A DNA stretch of 64,000 nucleotides, from positions 682,001 through 746,000 of the forward strand of contig NZ_CP133838.1 in NCBI RefSeq assembly GCF_031432975.1, read 5' to 3'. Under the pieces are notes generated by a model. That model searched no databases. It was not told the DNA's origin and worked only from the letters and a program-made list of their open reading frames with translations. A program made the translations under genes and the position numbers. The stretch is from Buttiauxella selenatireducens (GTDB lineage: Bacteria > Pseudomonadota > Gammaproteobacteria > Enterobacterales > Enterobacteriaceae). This document shows, piece by piece, positions 51,740 to 62,584 of this stretch; position 1 is the first letter of the stretch; each line of letters begins with the position of its first letter.

Positions 51740-53242
51740 CTAGCGTTTAAAACCGTAATAAACCTCGTTCCAGCGCAGTGAATCTTTAAACGCAGGCAAG
51801 CGAGTGTCGTTATCAATGACGGTCAGCTCAACGCCGTGTAACTCACTGAACAGGCGCATATCATCAAGTGTCAGAGCCTGGCTAAACACCGTGTGGTGTG
51901 CGCCACCGGCCAGAATCCATGCCTCAGACGCAGTAGGCAAATCCGGCTGCGCTTTCCATAGCGCATTCGCGACGGGCAGTTTTGGCAACTGATGTGGGGC
52001 TTCGACGGTATCAACACAGTTCACCAGCAAACGGAAACGATCGCCGAGATCGATAAGGCTGGCATTCAGTGCAGGGCCGGTTTGGGTGGAGAAGATCAGA
52101 CGTGCAGGATCGTCTTTGCCGCCAATCCCCAAATGCTGCACATCGAGAATCGGTTTTTCAGCTGTCGCGATCGACGGGCAAACTTCCAGCATATGGGAAC
52201 CGAGCACCATATCGTTGCCGTTTTCGAAGTGATAGGTGTAGTCCTCCATAAAGGAGGTGCCGCCCTCAAGGCCCGTTGACATCACTTTCATGATGCGAAG
52301 CAGTGCGGCAGTTTTCCAGTCGCCTTCGCCCGCAAAACCGTAGCCTTGCTGCATCAGGCGTTGTACGGCAAGACCCGGGAGTTGTTTCAGGCCGTGCAGA
52401 TCCTCAAATGTAGTGGTAAATGCGCTAAACCCACCTTGTTCGAGGAACTGTTTCATCCCCAGTTCAATGCGCGCGGCATCAATCACATTCTGACGCTTCG
52501 CGCCGTTAATCTGTGCGGCCGCAGTCAGGCGGTAGCAGCTCTCATATTCGTCGATCAGCGCGTTCACATCACCGTCGCTGACGGCATTGACCACTTGAAC
52601 AAGGTCGCCCACAGCGTAGGTATTCACGGCAAAACCAAACTTCATCTGCGCCGCGACTTTATCGCCGTCAGTCACTGCAACTTCACGCATGTTGTCGCCG
52701 AACCGAACCACTTTAAGCTGACGGGTATCTTGTTTTGATACCGCCTGGCGCATCCAGGCACCAATACGTTGATGCGCCTGCGGGTCTTGCCAGTGGCCTG
52801 TCACCACGGTGTGTTGCTGACGCATACGCGCGCCGATGAATCCGAACTCACGGCCGCCATGAGCGGTCTGGTTCAGGTTCATAAAGTCCATATCAATGCT
52901 GCCCCACGGGATTTGCGCATTGAACTGGGTGTGGAATTGCAGCAGTGGCTTGGTGAGAATGCTCAGGCCATTGATCCACATTTTTGCAGGCGAGAAAGTA
53001 TGGAGCCACACGACCAAACCGGCGCATTTATCGCTGTAACTGGCATCACGGCAAATAGCGGTGATTTCGTCAGGGGTTGTACCCAGCGGTTTCAGCACCA
53101 GTTTGCACGGCAGTTTGGCGTCTTTGTTCAGCGCATTGACGACCTGCTCGGCGTGCTGATTAACCTGACGCAATGTTTCCGCACCGTAGAGATGCTGGCT
53201 ACCAATTACAAACCACACTTCATATTGTTCAAAAATGTTCAT
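51740..53242 (-). CDS. araA: L-arabinose isomerase
   Basis: 500 residues, as in E. coli. Mn-dependent isomerisation of L-arabinose to L-ribulose, the first catabolic step. Starts [20 protein letters not shown]; family motifs include [26 protein letters not shown] and the metal-site region [10 protein letters not shown]. Starts 10 bases after araB. Confidence 0.98.
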   Translation of the reverse strand: MNIFEQYEVWFVIGSQHLYGAETLRQVNQHAEQVVNALNKDAKLPCKLVLKPLGTTPDEITAICRDASYSDKCAGLVVWLHTFSPAKMWINGLSILTKPLLQFHTQFNAQIPWGSIDMDFMNLNQTAHGGREFGFIGARMRQQHTVVTGHWQDPQAHQRIGAWMRQAVSKQDTRQLKVVRFGDNMREVAVTDGDKVAAQMKFGFAVNTYAVGDLVQVVNAVSDGDVNALIDEYESCYRLTAAAQINGAKRQNVIDAARIELGMKQFLEQGGFSAFTTTFEDLHGLKQLPGLAVQRLMQQGYGFAGEGDWKTAALLRIMKVMSTGLEGGTSFMEDYTYHFENGNDMVLGSHMLEVCPSIATAEKPILDVQHLGIGGKDDPARLIFSTQTGPALNASLIDLGDRFRLLVNCVDTVEAPHQLPKLPVANALWKAQPDLPTASEAWILAGGAHHTVFSQALTLDDMRLFSELHGVELTVIDNDTRLPAFKDSLRWNEVYYGFKR

Positions 53243-53252
53243 TGTCTTGTCC

Positions 53253-54926
53253 TTAATGAGTCAGGGCTGAAGGGAGATAGTGTTGTTCCGCACTGACAGC
53301 CCACTGCTGATAGCGTTGATAAAGCTGTTCAAAGCGCTCAGCGCGTTGAGGAATCGGTTGCAAGGTGTTTTCGATTTGGCTCGCCATCGCAAGCTGCGCC
53401 TGGGAAATATCGGCGTGTTTTCCTGCGGCTACGGCGGCAAAAATGGCCGCACCCAGTGCGCAACACTGATCCGATGCGACGATTTGCAATGGGCGGTTAA
53501 GCACGTCACAGCACACCTGCATGATCACTGGCGATTTACGCGCAATTCCGCCCAGCGCCATGACGTTGGTGACGGGAATACCTTGTTCGGTAAAGCACTC
53601 CATAATTGCGCGGGCACCAAAGGCGGTGGCGGCAATCAGGCCACCGAACAGCGCTGGCGCATCGGTTGCCAGATTCAAATCGGTAATCACACCTTTCAGC
53701 CGCTGATTGGCATTCGGCGTGCGACGACCGTTAAACCAATCGAGCACGACGGGCAGATGTTCCAGCGTTGGGTTTTTTGCCCAGGCTTCTGTCAGCGCTG
53801 GGAGCAGTTGTTTTTTACTGGCATTAATCTGTTCGCGCAGTTCAGGGTGTTGCTGCGCCAGTTGTTCCAGCGGCCATCCCAGTACGCGCCCAAACCAGGC
53901 GTAAATATCACCAAAAGCAGATTGCCCGGCTTCAAGGCCAATGAAATCAGGCACCACGCTGCCGTCAACTTGCCCGCAAATCCCTTTCACCGCACGCTCG
54001 CCAACGGTCGGTTTATCCGCGATTAAGATGTCGCAGGTAGAAGTGCCGATGACTTTCACCAGCGTATTGGGTTGTGCGCCAGCCCCAACCGCCCCCATGT
54101 GGCAATCAAACGCCCCACCGGAAATCACCACGCTTTGCGGCAGGCCCAGGCGTTCGGACCATTCGGCAGAAAGAGTTCCTACCGGAATATCCGCAGTCCA
54201 GGTTTCGGTGAACATCGGGTAAGCCAGATTTTGGTTAATGACGGGATCTAACTCATCAAAGAAGCTGGCCGGAGGCAGGCCACCCCAGCTTTCATGCCAC
54301 AGTGATTTATGCCCGGCGCTACAGCGGCCACGGCGAATATCTTGCGGGCGTGTGGTACCAGAAAGCAGAGCTGGAACCCAGTCGCACAACTCAACCCACG
54401 ACACCGCAGCTTGCGCCACTTTTGGGTCGGCGCGGGTGACGTGAAGAATTTTCGCCCAGAACCATTCGCTGGAATAAATACCGCCAATGTAGCGGGAATA
54501 ATCGTTGTTGCCCGGCTGGTGGCATAAGCGGGTAATCGCTTCAGCCTCTTCAACCGCGGTGTGATCTTTCCACAGTACAAACATGGCATTGGGGTTGTCG
54601 GTAAATTCTGGCTTCAGAGCCAACACATTACCTTCAGCATCAATGGGGGCGGGGGTGGAGCCGGTGCTGTCAACGCCAATACCACACACGCGGGCACGTT
54701 GCTCAGCGGTCAGTTCAGCAAGAACAGTTTTCACTGCCCGTTCCATGGACTCTATGTAGTCTCGGGGATGGTGGCGAAATTGATTATTAGCAGCGTCGCA
54801 GTAGCGATTTTCCTGCCAGCGGGGATACCACTCCACGCTAGTCGCAAGTTCTGCTCCATTTTCGCAATCTACAGCCAGCGCACGAACAGAATCACTACCA
54901 AAATCGAGGCCCAGCGCGATCGACAT
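53253..54926 (-). CDS. araB: L-ribulokinase
   Basis: 557 residues (E. coli 566; the C-terminus is slightly shorter). FGGY-family kinase phosphorylating L-ribulose to L-ribulose 5-phosphate. Phosphate-binding [15 protein letters not shown] at the N-terminus, [13 protein letters not shown], and the FGGY C-terminal signature region [17 protein letters not shown]. First gene of araBAD, under the AraC/CRP control region upstream. Confidence 0.97.
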   Translation of the reverse strand: MSIALGLDFGSDSVRALAVDCENGAELATSVEWYPRWQENRYCDAANNQFRHHPRDYIESMERAVKTVLAELTAEQRARVCGIGVDSTGSTPAPIDAEGNVLALKPEFTDNPNAMFVLWKDHTAVEEAEAITRLCHQPGNNDYSRYIGGIYSSEWFWAKILHVTRADPKVAQAAVSWVELCDWVPALLSGTTRPQDIRRGRCSAGHKSLWHESWGGLPPASFFDELDPVINQNLAYPMFTETWTADIPVGTLSAEWSERLGLPQSVVISGGAFDCHMGAVGAGAQPNTLVKVIGTSTCDILIADKPTVGERAVKGICGQVDGSVVPDFIGLEAGQSAFGDIYAWFGRVLGWPLEQLAQQHPELREQINASKKQLLPALTEAWAKNPTLEHLPVVLDWFNGRRTPNANQRLKGVITDLNLATDAPALFGGLIAATAFGARAIMECFTEQGIPVTNVMALGGIARKSPVIMQVCCDVLNRPLQIVASDQCCALGAAIFAAVAAGKHADISQAQLAMASQIENTLQPIPQRAERFEQLYQRYQQWAVSAEQHYLPSALTH

Positions 54927-54961
54927 TTTTAAACTCCCTGACCTGGTTATCTATGAAAATG

Positions 54962-55025
54962 ACATTAGTTTTTATGCAGAAAAACCGTCAGGTCGTATTC
55001 GCTGTAGTTATGGAGAAATGTGCTG
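54962..55025 (-). promoter_or_regulatory. araBAD promoter with araI1-araI2
   Basis: Reading on the minus strand: araI1 CAGCACATTTCTCCATAA (55025-55008), araI2 around ACAGCGAATACGACCTGACG (55005-54986), whose end forms the -35 CTGACG (54991-54986), 18-bp spacer, then -10 TAATGT (54967-54962). The arrangement matches E. coli pBAD, where AraC at I1-I2 touches the -35. Confidence 0.8.
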
Positions 55026-55037
55026 TGCCGTTGAGAA

Positions 55038-55057
55038 GTGTGACGCCCCGCAAATAA
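55038..55057. promoter_or_regulatory. CRP site of araBAD/araC
   Basis: GTGTGACGCCCCGCAAATA (plus strand) corresponds to the E. coli ara CRP site TTTGCACGGCGTCACACTT, immediately upstream of araI1. Confidence 0.75.
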
Positions 55058-55219
55058 TCGATGTGGACATTTCTGCTACTTTTATAAACACTTTGGTTAT
55101 CTTCGCAAAACCTGTCATCGACTGATGAAAAGCATGCGACCAGTTAAATTGCGGCTTTATGATATAAATCGGGCTGTTTGTTGTTTAGGCAGCATAGTGC
55201 GGGTGTGAAACTGCAGGGA

Positions 55220-55238
55220 TATGGACAAATTGTTTCTG
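55220..55238. promoter_or_regulatory. araO2-like AraC site in the araC leader
   Basis: TATGGACAAATTGTTTCTG in the araC 5' leader resembles the E. coli araO2 sequence TATGGACAATTGGTTTCTT, the distal partner of the repression loop with araI1. The araB-araC gap is 340 bases and holds only control sites. Confidence 0.65.
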
Positions 55239-55266
55239 TTATCCCCTTTGAAAAGCGAGCTTGATG

Positions 55267-56112
55267 ATGCCTGAAATGCAAAATGACCCCTTGTTGCCAG
55301 GGTACTCTTTTAACGCCCATTTAGTCGCAGGATTAACGCCGATTGAAGCTGAAGGCCCGTTGGATTTTTTCATCGACAGGCCATTAGGAATGAAAGGTTA
55401 CATCCTGAATTTAACGGTGCGGGGTGAAGGCGTTATCAATAACCAGGGGAAAAACTACGTCTGCCGACCTGGTGACATTCTGCTGTTTCCGCCTGGAGAA
55501 GTGCATCACTATGGTCGGGAGCCTTCCAGCAAAGAGTGGTATCACCAGTGGGTTTACTTCCGCCCACGGGCTTACTGGCAGGAGTGGTTAAACTGGGATC
55601 CCATCTTTGCGCAAACCGGTTTTTTCCGCCCGGATGACGCGCATCAGCACAGTTTTTCTCAGCTGTTTGGTCAGATTATTGACGCCGGGCAGGCGGAAGG
55701 GCGCTATGCGGAATTACTGGCAATCAATTTGTTAGAACAGTTGCTGTTGCGACGCATGGAAGTTTTGAGTGCTTCGCTCAATCCTCCGCTCGATAACCGT
55801 GTACGGGATGCCTGTCAGTTTATCAGTGACCATCTGGCCGACCATCGTTTTGATATTGCCAGCGTCGCTCAGCACGTCTGTCTGTCGCCGTCACGCCTTT
55901 CACATCTGTTCCGTCAGCAGCTTGGCGTCAGTGTTTTGAGTTGGCGTGAAGACCAGCGCATCCTGCAGGCCAAATTATTGTTAAGCACCACCCGCATGCC
56001 GATTGCCAGCGTCGGGCGCAATGTCGGTTTTGAAGATCAGCTCTATTTCTCGCGCGTTTTTAAGAAATGCACGGGTGCCAGTCCGAGCGAGTTTCGTGCA
56101 GGCTGTGAATAG
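55267..56112 (+). CDS. araC: Arabinose operon regulator AraC
   Basis: 281 residues. N-terminal arm and cupin-like arabinose-binding/dimerisation domain ([41 protein letters not shown]), then the AraC-family DNA-binding domain with two helix-turn-helix units ([41 protein letters not shown]). I use ATG 55267, which aligns with the E. coli start; the preceding ATG (55264) and TTG (55261) are in frame. It ends ...SEFRAGCE, 11 residues before the E. coli C-terminus but at the same place as Salmonella AraC. The stop codon TAG is the first three bases of an ERIC element. Confidence 0.97.
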   Translation: MPEMQNDPLLPGYSFNAHLVAGLTPIEAEGPLDFFIDRPLGMKGYILNLTVRGEGVINNQGKNYVCRPGDILLFPPGEVHHYGREPSSKEWYHQWVYFRPRAYWQEWLNWDPIFAQTGFFRPDDAHQHSFSQLFGQIIDAGQAEGRYAELLAINLLEQLLLRRMEVLSASLNPPLDNRVRDACQFISDHLADHRFDIASVAQHVCLSPSRLSHLFRQQLGVSVLSWREDQRILQAKLLLSTTRMPIASVGRNVGFEDQLYFSRVFKKCTGASPSEFRAGCE

Positions 56113-56236
56113 ACCCGTCATACTTCAAGCTGCCTCTTTGTTGGCTGCGAGAACTTACCCGAATCACTTACTTATGTAAGCTCATCGGGATGCGTTCTCT
56201 TGCCGCCGCGATGCAACTCGAATTATTTAGGGTCTA
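56110..56236. repeat. ERIC element, full length (127 bp)
   Basis: Ends TAGACCC and GGGTCTA are perfect inverted repeats 127 bp apart. Inner sequence CACTTACTTATGTAAGCTCA is the ERIC core hairpin. The left three bases form the araC stop codon. Confidence 0.92.
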
Positions 56237-56348
56237 CTATTAATAATATCTTTCTGTGGGTGTGTTCCTACAGATTCATACAAATGATGGCTTGACGCTT
56301 CATTCCACACTCAGGAGAATCGCCAACTCGTTTCTCGACGGACGCTTT

Positions 56349-57122
56349 ATGGAAGCTTTGCTGGAACACTTTATTACTCAATCAGTAATGTATTCGCTTT
56401 TTGCGGTGATGCTGGTGGCCTTCCTCGAATCACTGGCACTGGTTGGGCTTATCCTTCCCGGCACCGTGATGATGGCAGGGCTTGGTGCGCTAATTGGTGG
56501 GGGGCAGGTCGATTTTTATCACGCCTGGGCTGCGGGGATTGTCGGTTGCTTGCTGGGCGACTGGATTTCATTCTGGCTGGGTGGGCGCTTCAAAGGGCCA
56601 CTGCATCGCTGGTCGTTTATGAAAAAGAACAAAGCGTTGCTGGATAAAACTGAACATGCACTGCATCAGCACAGCATGTTTACTATCCTGGTCGGCCGCT
56701 TTGTTGGCCCGACGCGACCACTGGTGCCAATGGTCGCGGGCATGCTGGATCTCCCCGTTTCTAAATTTATTATTCCGAACATTATTGGCTGCATTTTCTG
56801 GCCGCCGGTCTATTTTTTACCGGGGATTTTGGCGGGTGCGGCGATAGATATTCCTGCGGATATGCAGAGCAGCAGCTTTAAGTGGCTCTTACTGCTGGTG
56901 GCGTTGTTTATCTGGCTGGCGGCATGGTTATGCTGGCGCTGGTGGCGTAGTGGCAAAGCAACATCCGATCGCCTGACGAAATACCTGCCACGCGCGCGTT
57001 TACACTGGTTAGCGCCACTCATGGCAGTACTGGCGGTAGGTGGATTTGTCGCCATTCAAATGCACCCGTTAATGCCGATTTATCGTGATATTTTGTGGAA
57101 AGTGCTTACGGGCCACGCTTAA
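56349..57122 (+). CDS. yabI: DedA-family inner membrane protein YabI
   Basis: 257 residues (E. coli 254). DedA/SNARE-associated membrane protein family; paralogues are implicated in envelope lipid homeostasis, and DedA proteins are now linked to undecaprenyl-phosphate or phospholipid translocation. Motifs: [31 protein letters not shown], and [17 protein letters not shown]. The start at 56349 matches E. coli; the open frame upstream to 56256 is in the ERIC-proximal spacer. Its TAA (57120-57122) overlaps the stop codon of the convergent thiQ. Confidence 0.94.
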   Translation: MEALLEHFITQSVMYSLFAVMLVAFLESLALVGLILPGTVMMAGLGALIGGGQVDFYHAWAAGIVGCLLGDWISFWLGGRFKGPLHRWSFMKKNKALLDKTEHALHQHSMFTILVGRFVGPTRPLVPMVAGMLDLPVSKFIIPNIIGCIFWPPVYFLPGILAGAAIDIPADMQSSSFKWLLLLVALFIWLAAWLCWRWWRSGKATSDRLTKYLPRARLHWLAPLMAVLAVGGFVAIQMHPLMPIYRDILWKVLTGHA

Positions 57123-57817
57123 CGGTTGATCCCCAACAGTGCGGATGCACTGGCTTCTCCGCTCAATAACGTTGCCGTGTCGCCATCCCAGGCGATACGG
57201 CCATCTACCACTACCAGGCTTCTTTCGGCGATTCGTGCCGCATCTTCAATACTGTGTGACACCATCAACAGCGTCAATTGTTGCTGGCGACACAGGTCAT
57301 CAAGCAACGCGAGCATTTCCTGGCGCAGCGCCGGGTCGAGTGCCGAGAACGGTTCATCAAGCAACAAAATAGGCTGTTCACGCACCAGACAACGGGCGAG
57401 GGCGACACGCTGGCGCTGACCGCCAGAGAGTTGTGACGGAAGCCGGTCGAGTAAATCGCTAATCGCCATCTGGCTGGCAATCGTCGTGAGCCGCTCTTGT
57501 TGTGCCGCGTTGAGTTTAAGCCCTGGATTTAACCCGAGGCCAATGTTCTGGCGCACCGTCAGGTGCATGAAAAGATTGTTTTCCTGGAACAGCATCGACA
57601 CTGGACGCTGTGCCGGAGCGGTACGCGTATGGTCTTCTCCATGCAGCATAATCTGCCCTCTGGCGGGGGTGAGAAAACCCGCAACCAAACTGAGCAGCGT
57701 ACTTTTCCCCGCACCACTTGGCCCCAGCACCGCAACGCGTTCACCACAGTTAATCTTCATCGAAAAACGCATCGGCAAATGGTGATAGAGCCAGGTTATA
57801 TCATTGAGAATCAGCAT
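57119..57817 (-). CDS. thiQ: Thiamine ABC transporter ATP-binding protein ThiQ
   Basis: 232 residues, the E. coli length. ATPase of the ThiBPQ importer for thiamine and thiamine pyrophosphate. Walker [14 protein letters not shown]-loop FQENNLF, signature [14 protein letters not shown], Walker [13 protein letters not shown], and H-loop VSHSIEDA. Starts within the end of thiP (17-base overlap). Confidence 0.97.
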   Translation of the reverse strand: MLILNDITWLYHHLPMRFSMKINCGERVAVLGPSGAGKSTLLSLVAGFLTPARGQIMLHGEDHTRTAPAQRPVSMLFQENNLFMHLTVRQNIGLGLNPGLKLNAAQQERLTTIASQMAISDLLDRLPSQLSGGQRQRVALARCLVREQPILLLDEPFSALDPALRQEMLALLDDLCRQQQLTLLMVSHSIEDAARIAERSLVVVDGRIAWDGDTATLLSGEASASALLGINR

Positions 57818-59411
57818 GGCGTCCCGGAAGTTTTTCAATCAAAGTGAATAAAGCAAAGCACAGTATCAGCAGGATAAGCGCGGTTACGGCTCCGTCCTGG
57901 CTGCGATATGAACCAATTTGTTGATAGAGATAAAACGGCAGCGTGCGGAAATCTTCATTGCCAAACAAAGCCACGACACCGAAATCGCCAATCGATAACA
58001 CACAAGCAAACGCCAGTGCCTGCGCCAGTGGGCGTTTGAGCGCGCGCAGCTCGATAAAACGCAGACGGTTTACGCCACTAATATTTAGCGACTGGCAAAG
58101 CCTGGTATAGCGTTCAGCAACGTCCAGCATGGGGTTTTCCAGCACTTTTAGCGCGTAGGGGATTGCCATCAATGCGTTGGTGAAAATCACAATACCATCA
58201 GCCGTTTGCGGTAAACCCACGGTGTTATTGAGCAGCAGGAAAAAGCCGGTCGCCAGCACGATACCTGGCATGGCCAGAATCAACATGCCGCTAAGTTCCA
58301 GCGCTTGCCCGGCCAAAGCGCGGTTACGCAGGCGCAATTCTCGCGAGCTCCACAGCAACATTACCGTGATAACCACACAAATCAGCCCGGCACCCACGGC
58401 GATCCTTAACGAAGTTAGTAAAGCCTGCCAAAGCACCGGCTGTGACAACACGGCGCTAAAGCCACTATTGAATCCATCAATAATCACTGCCAATAACGGG
58501 GGTAATAACAGCAACAGCGCGAAGGTGATAAGCCCCCCGTCGCACAGTTTACGTCGCAGGTTATCCTGGCGGTCGCGCCAGCCATGCATCTGGCTATTCC
58601 CCACCGGAATCGCTTTGCTAAGCCGCTGACTTAATAGCACCAGAGCCAAACAGCAAACCATCTGCACCATCGCAAGTAAGGCCGCTCGAGCGGGGTCGTA
58701 GTCGTAGCTCAGCGCCTGGAAGATAGCCAGTTCGATAGTGGTTGCTTGCGGTCCACCGCCCAGCGAAAGCACGGTGGCGAAGCTTGCGAAACAGAGCATA
58801 AAAATGAGTGCAGCAGCCGGAAGAATTTGGCGTCGCAACCACGGCCATTCGACAAAACGGAAGAAATTCCACCCCTGCATACCGAGTTGTGCGGCAACCT
58901 GGCGCTGCTCGCTGGGGATATTTTCTAACGCCTGAAGCAGCAGACGTGTCGCCATCGGCAGGTTAAAGAAGACGTGGGCGAGTAAAATGCCTTTTAAACC
59001 ATACGGCGAGAACGCCCACTCTATCCCTAACTTTGCGCAAAGCGAGGCCAGCCAACCTTCACGCCCGTATACCGTCAGAATACCAAATACCGCCACCAAC
59101 ACCGGTAAAACCAGCGTCATGGCACAAAGACGTAACAGGGCTAAACGGCCTGGAAAACGGCGACGATAAAGCGCACGAGCCAGAAAAATAGCCGGGAACA
59201 CGGAAAGTGCGGCGGAGAGAAACGCCTGCCAGAACGAGAAACGCAGTACGTGCCACAAATAGCTATCCTGCACCAGGGCGCGGATATCCGTTTGTGGCGC
59301 GTTAAACCACAGCGCGATAAAAGCCGCCAGGGCTACGGCCACCACAAGTGTGGCGGCACAAAGCCCTGGAATCAGCCAGCCGGGAATTAGCGGCTGACGG
59401 CGCGTTGCCAT
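57801..59411 (-). CDS. thiP: Thiamine ABC transporter permease ThiP
   Basis: 536 residues, as in E. coli. Fused two-domain BPD-type permease with about 12 membrane segments; two EAA-type loops ([22 protein letters not shown] and [18 protein letters not shown]) contact ThiQ. Overlaps thiB by 25 bases upstream and thiQ by 17 downstream. Confidence 0.97.
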   Translation of the reverse strand: MATRRQPLIPGWLIPGLCAATLVVAVALAAFIALWFNAPQTDIRALVQDSYLWHVLRFSFWQAFLSAALSVFPAIFLARALYRRRFPGRLALLRLCAMTLVLPVLVAVFGILTVYGREGWLASLCAKLGIEWAFSPYGLKGILLAHVFFNLPMATRLLLQALENIPSEQRQVAAQLGMQGWNFFRFVEWPWLRRQILPAAALIFMLCFASFATVLSLGGGPQATTIELAIFQALSYDYDPARAALLAMVQMVCCLALVLLSQRLSKAIPVGNSQMHGWRDRQDNLRRKLCDGGLITFALLLLLPPLLAVIIDGFNSGFSAVLSQPVLWQALLTSLRIAVGAGLICVVITVMLLWSSRELRLRNRALAGQALELSGMLILAMPGIVLATGFFLLLNNTVGLPQTADGIVIFTNALMAIPYALKVLENPMLDVAERYTRLCQSLNISGVNRLRFIELRALKRPLAQALAFACVLSIGDFGVVALFGNEDFRTLPFYLYQQIGSYRSQDGAVTALILLILCFALFTLIEKLPGRHADSQ

Positions 59412-60370
59412 TCGCTAATCCAGTTGGCGCGTTGTTTAGAGACGTCTTCTGCGCTGTATTCCAGGGTGTTCTGCGGTTTGACCAGGCCATTAAAGCCTTC
59501 AGGCAATTTCACATCGGTCACTGGGTACATCCAGTTTCCCGTCGCAACGGTATTCTGGAAGCCAGGTGATGTGATAAAAGTCATGAACTTTTCAGCCAGT
59601 TCAGGCTGTTTGCTTGATGCCAGACGACCGGCAACTTCCACCTGCAAATAGTGGCCTTCGCTGAAATTCGCTGCCGCGTAGTTATCTTTTTTCTCTTCGA
59701 TAATGTGATAAGCCGGAGAAGTGGTGTAGCTCATCACCAAATCGCCTTCGCCTTTCAGGAACAGGCCGTAGGCTTCGCTCCAGCCTTTAGTCACGGTGAC
59801 CGTTTTCTTCGCCAGCTTCTGCCACGCTTCAGGCGACTTGTCGCCATACACTTTTTGCATCCATAACAGCAGGCCCAGGCCTGGCGTGCTGGTGCGCGGG
59901 TCCTGATAAATCACTTTCCACTGTTGGTCGCTTTCGACCAGTTCTTTAAGGCTTTTTGGCGGGTTTTTCAGTTTGTTTTTATCGTACACAAAGGCGAAGT
60001 AGCCGTAATCGAACGGCACGAAGGTATCGTTGCTCCAGCCGCCTGGGATTTTCAACGCGCTGGTGTCCGTTTTGCTCGGTGCAAACAATTTGGTCTGCGT
60101 GGCCGCTTCCAGAAGGTTGTTATCCAGTCCCAGAACGACGTCGGCTTTACTGTTTTTACCTTCCATCCGGATGCGGTTGAGTAGCGACACACCGTCTTCG
60201 AGTGCGACGAATTTCAGCTCGCAATTGCAGTCAGCTTCAAAGGCCTTTTTCACCGCAGGCCCTGGGCCCCAGTCGGCAGCAAAAGAGTCGTAGGTATAAA
60301 CAGTCAGCAGGGGTTTGGCAAAAACAGGTGCTGCGATGAGCGCAAGCAACGGCAATAATTTTTTGAACAC
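59387..60370 (-). CDS. thiB: Thiamine-binding periplasmic protein ThiB (TbpA)
   Basis: 327 residues, as in E. coli. Signal peptide MFKKLLPLLALIAAPVFA followed by a type II periplasmic binding protein (LLTVYTYDSFAADWGPGPAV, YQDPRTSTPGLGLLLWMQ). Captures thiamine, TMP and TPP for ThiPQ. First gene of thiBPQ, preceded by a TPP riboswitch. Confidence 0.97.
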   Translation of the reverse strand: MFKKLLPLLALIAAPVFAKPLLTVYTYDSFAADWGPGPAVKKAFEADCNCELKFVALEDGVSLLNRIRMEGKNSKADVVLGLDNNLLEAATQTKLFAPSKTDTSALKIPGGWSNDTFVPFDYGYFAFVYDKNKLKNPPKSLKELVESDQQWKVIYQDPRTSTPGLGLLLWMQKVYGDKSPEAWQKLAKKTVTVTKGWSEAYGLFLKGEGDLVMSYTTSPAYHIIEEKKDNYAAANFSEGHYLQVEVAGRLASSKQPELAEKFMTFITSPGFQNTVATGNWMYPVTDVKLPEGFNGLVKPQNTLEYSAEDVSKQRANWISEWQRAVSR

Positions 60371-60411
60371 TTTGCACCTCTTGGGATTAGGGGTGGCAAA
60401 GGACTTTGAGA

Positions 60412-60502
60412 AATGAGCCTCAAATCCCTTCGCCGGCGTTATCCGGATCAGGTTCGACGGGTATTATCTCAGCCAGACTTTCGCCTTAGCACCCCGTTGA
60501 GA
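60412..60502 (-). promoter_or_regulatory. TPP riboswitch (thi-box) of thiBPQ
   Basis: On the minus strand, in order: CAACGGGGTGC, CTGAGATAATACCCG, GAACCTGATCCGG, ATAACGCCGGCGAAGGGA, then GAGGCTC pairing back to close P1. All conserved segments of the TPP aptamer are present, ending about 40 bases before the thiB ATG, so control is probably at translation initiation as for E. coli thiB. Confidence 0.93.
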
Positions 60503-60531
60503 ACGCGTGCATTGTAGTGATTATGTAAATA

Positions 60532-62202
60532 TTACGAAAGGGGTATTGGTTCAGGTGGTGCAAACCATGCCGACTTAAAGTCGAACCACCCCAACGTGTT
60601 CATTCTCACCCCACGCATACTGCGTTGCCCTTCAATGCGCAACCAGTGGTGGATTAACGGCAAGATATCGTTATTTTCCACGCGACTCTGGCACCACTCA
60701 GGCAAAGAAAGCTCACCGTTGTGCCATTTACTGGTGTCCGTTTCCCAGTCAATAGCGAGGCATTTTTGAATCAACGGCACTTCATAAAGATGTGAATAGA
60801 GTGAAAACTCTAACGGCAGAGTGAAGTTCGCGCTGTTAAGCCAGATATCACTTTCAGCATCGCCCTGATGCCACTCCTCATAACTGACTTCTTGCACCAC
60901 AAGTTCAATGCCAATGCGGGCCAGCAGTTCTTCCATAACCTTACTGATCACCCGATGTTCCACGTGATCACGATAAAAAGTCAGCGTTACAGACTCTAGC
61001 CCGGCAGGTTTTTCAAGTACCGGCTGTGGGCGAGTGTGGTGCCAGCGCGGTAGCAGCCCGTAGGCTGGGAACCAGTATTGCTGATTTTGTGCACCTGTGC
61101 TGTAAAGCAGATGGATCGGTGCCAGAACATGGCTCAACCAGCGGCGCACTTCTGTATTGCTACCCAGTGTTGAGCGGCTATCGAACAAAATATAGTAGCA
61201 GCCTTCTTCAAGACGACTTTCGATGGCTTTCTCGCTGTCGGGCATTCCTGACAATTGCACCGCACAACTGACCTCTTCACCAATTTCCGGCAGCACCCAA
61301 AAATTCACCTCGTCAATCAATGCCCGATAACCGAAGTAATCATCGTAGGCCTGAATTTTCAGCTGGTTGGTATTGTTGCGTACCACCGAATACGGGCCGG
61401 TACCGACGGGCTGACGAGCAAAGTTGGATAAGGTCTGCCATTCACGCGGCAGGATCATCGCATTGACGCTGCCCAGCAGCCACGGCAGCCATTTGTCGGG
61501 TTGTGAGAGGGTAATATCCAGCGTCCAGGCCGTAGGCGAGGTAATTTCCTTAATATGCGAATAAAGCGGCAAAGTGCTGATACGTTGCAAGGATGTCGTC
61601 ACATCCAGCATATCCAACTCACGGCCATGGTGAAAATGAATGCCGGGGCGAAGATAAAAACGCCAATGTAATGGGGAAATTTGTTGCCAGTGGTGGGCAA
61701 TATCCGCCTCCAGTTCCCCATTTTCCTCATTTATTCGGATAAGCCCGCTGAAAATTTGCCGGGCAATATGGGTTTCGGAACGACGTAAAGCTGAGCCAGG
61801 CAACAGATTTAGCAGTGGGCGATAGTAGAGAACGCGCAGAATATGCCGCCCTTGTCGGAAACTCCTGCCGAGGTGAGAAATCAGCATTTGGCGAACGGCT
61901 GCTTTATCGCCAACGATTTGCACCAGTTGATCAATTCGGTCCTGCTCGAGAAGATCTTCTGCGCGCTGTTGCTGAAGCGCAAGGCCAGTGTACAGAAACT
62001 CAAGCTTTGATCGCTTGCCGCGCCCGGCTTCGGCTTGCCAGCTTAACCAGCCATTTTCCTGCATCGCGCTGAGCAACGTTCGCATATGGCGGCGGGAGCA
62101 ATTCAGCAGTTCGGCCAAATCATTCAGCGTCGTTTCTTGCGGCTTGCCTTCGAAGCTTTGCCAGAGGCGAATGAATTGTTGCTGTAGACGACCTGTAGAC
62201 AT
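60532..62202 (-). CDS. sgrR: SgrR, transcriptional activator of sgrS
   Basis: 556 residues (E. coli 551). An N-terminal winged helix domain ([25 protein letters not shown]) is followed by a family 5 solute-binding-protein-like domain thought to sense a glucose-phosphate stress metabolite. It activates the divergent sgrS gene and represses itself. Its start is 67 bases from the sgrS 5' end. Confidence 0.96.
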   Translation of the reverse strand: MSTGRLQQQFIRLWQSFEGKPQETTLNDLAELLNCSRRHMRTLLSAMQENGWLSWQAEAGRGKRSKLEFLYTGLALQQQRAEDLLEQDRIDQLVQIVGDKAAVRQMLISHLGRSFRQGRHILRVLYYRPLLNLLPGSALRRSETHIARQIFSGLIRINEENGELEADIAHHWQQISPLHWRFYLRPGIHFHHGRELDMLDVTTSLQRISTLPLYSHIKEITSPTAWTLDITLSQPDKWLPWLLGSVNAMILPREWQTLSNFARQPVGTGPYSVVRNNTNQLKIQAYDDYFGYRALIDEVNFWVLPEIGEEVSCAVQLSGMPDSEKAIESRLEEGCYYILFDSRSTLGSNTEVRRWLSHVLAPIHLLYSTGAQNQQYWFPAYGLLPRWHHTRPQPVLEKPAGLESVTLTFYRDHVEHRVISKVMEELLARIGIELVVQEVSYEEWHQGDAESDIWLNSANFTLPLEFSLYSHLYEVPLIQKCLAIDWETDTSKWHNGELSLPEWCQSRVENNDILPLIHHWLRIEGQRSMRGVRMNTLGWFDFKSAWFAPPEPIPLS

Positions 62203-62269
62203 AAAAGAGGAACTCCTGGCAGAAACTCATCAATTTAACTTTCCTCATATTACGCCAATAATCATCAAC

Positions 62270-62524
62270 GATGAAAGCGAGGAGGTACATATGAAACGGT
62301 CACCGGTTGTTAAGTTTTATCAACAGTATTTTGCCGCAACACAACGTGTTTCTGCTGGATGGCTGGCTCGCCAGACAGCGTCGCAACGTCTGAGGATGCT
62401 CGAGGACTTAATGCAGTGGGAAGTCACCACTTCCGCAACCGTGAAGTACTAACTCGTTGATTCATGTGTGACTGAGAATTGGTGATGTTCACCCAGCCAG
62501 CGGTTTTTTACCGCTGGCTTTTTT
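62270..62524 (+). ncRNA. sgrS: SgrS small RNA (glucose-phosphate stress), also encodes SgrT
   Basis: Divergent from sgrR. The 5' end is placed at GATGAAAGC by analogy with E. coli SgrS (GATGAAGC). The 3' end has the ptsG-pairing segment TGTGTGACTGAGAATTGGTG (about 62466-62485) and an Hfq-type terminator AGCCAGCGG-T6A-CCGCTGGCTTTTTT (62495-62524). It base-pairs with ptsG mRNA with Hfq to block translation and also encodes SgrT. At about 255 nt it is longer than the 227-nt E. coli RNA, because sgrT is longer. The exact 5' end is inferred. Confidence 0.88.
62291..62452 (+). CDS. sgrT: SgrT, small inhibitor of glucose PTS transport
   Basis: 53 residues, encoded within SgrS. The core VKFYQQYFAATQ...QRLRMLEDLMQWE matches E. 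coli SgrT (FYQHYFTAT...QRLTMLEGLMQWD, 43 residues); here the N-terminus has five to six extra residues (MKRSPV) and the C-terminus ends TTSATVKY. Strong ribosome site GAGGAGG before ATG. E. coli SgrT binds EIICB-Glc (PtsG) and stops glucose transport. Confidence 0.88.
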   Translation: MKRSPVVKFYQQYFAATQRVSAGWLARQTASQRLRMLEDLMQWEVTTSATVKY

Positions 62525-62584
62525 ATTCGGTATAGTGGACGGCTTGCACATTTATCACCCGCTCAAGCAAAAGGATCTCTCTGC

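Noticed and set aside
55260-56112. AraC truncated by the ERIC insertion
   Set aside because: The protein is 11 residues shorter than in E. coli, but Salmonella AraC ends at the same residue (281), so the length is probably ancestral even though the stop now lies in the ERIC end.
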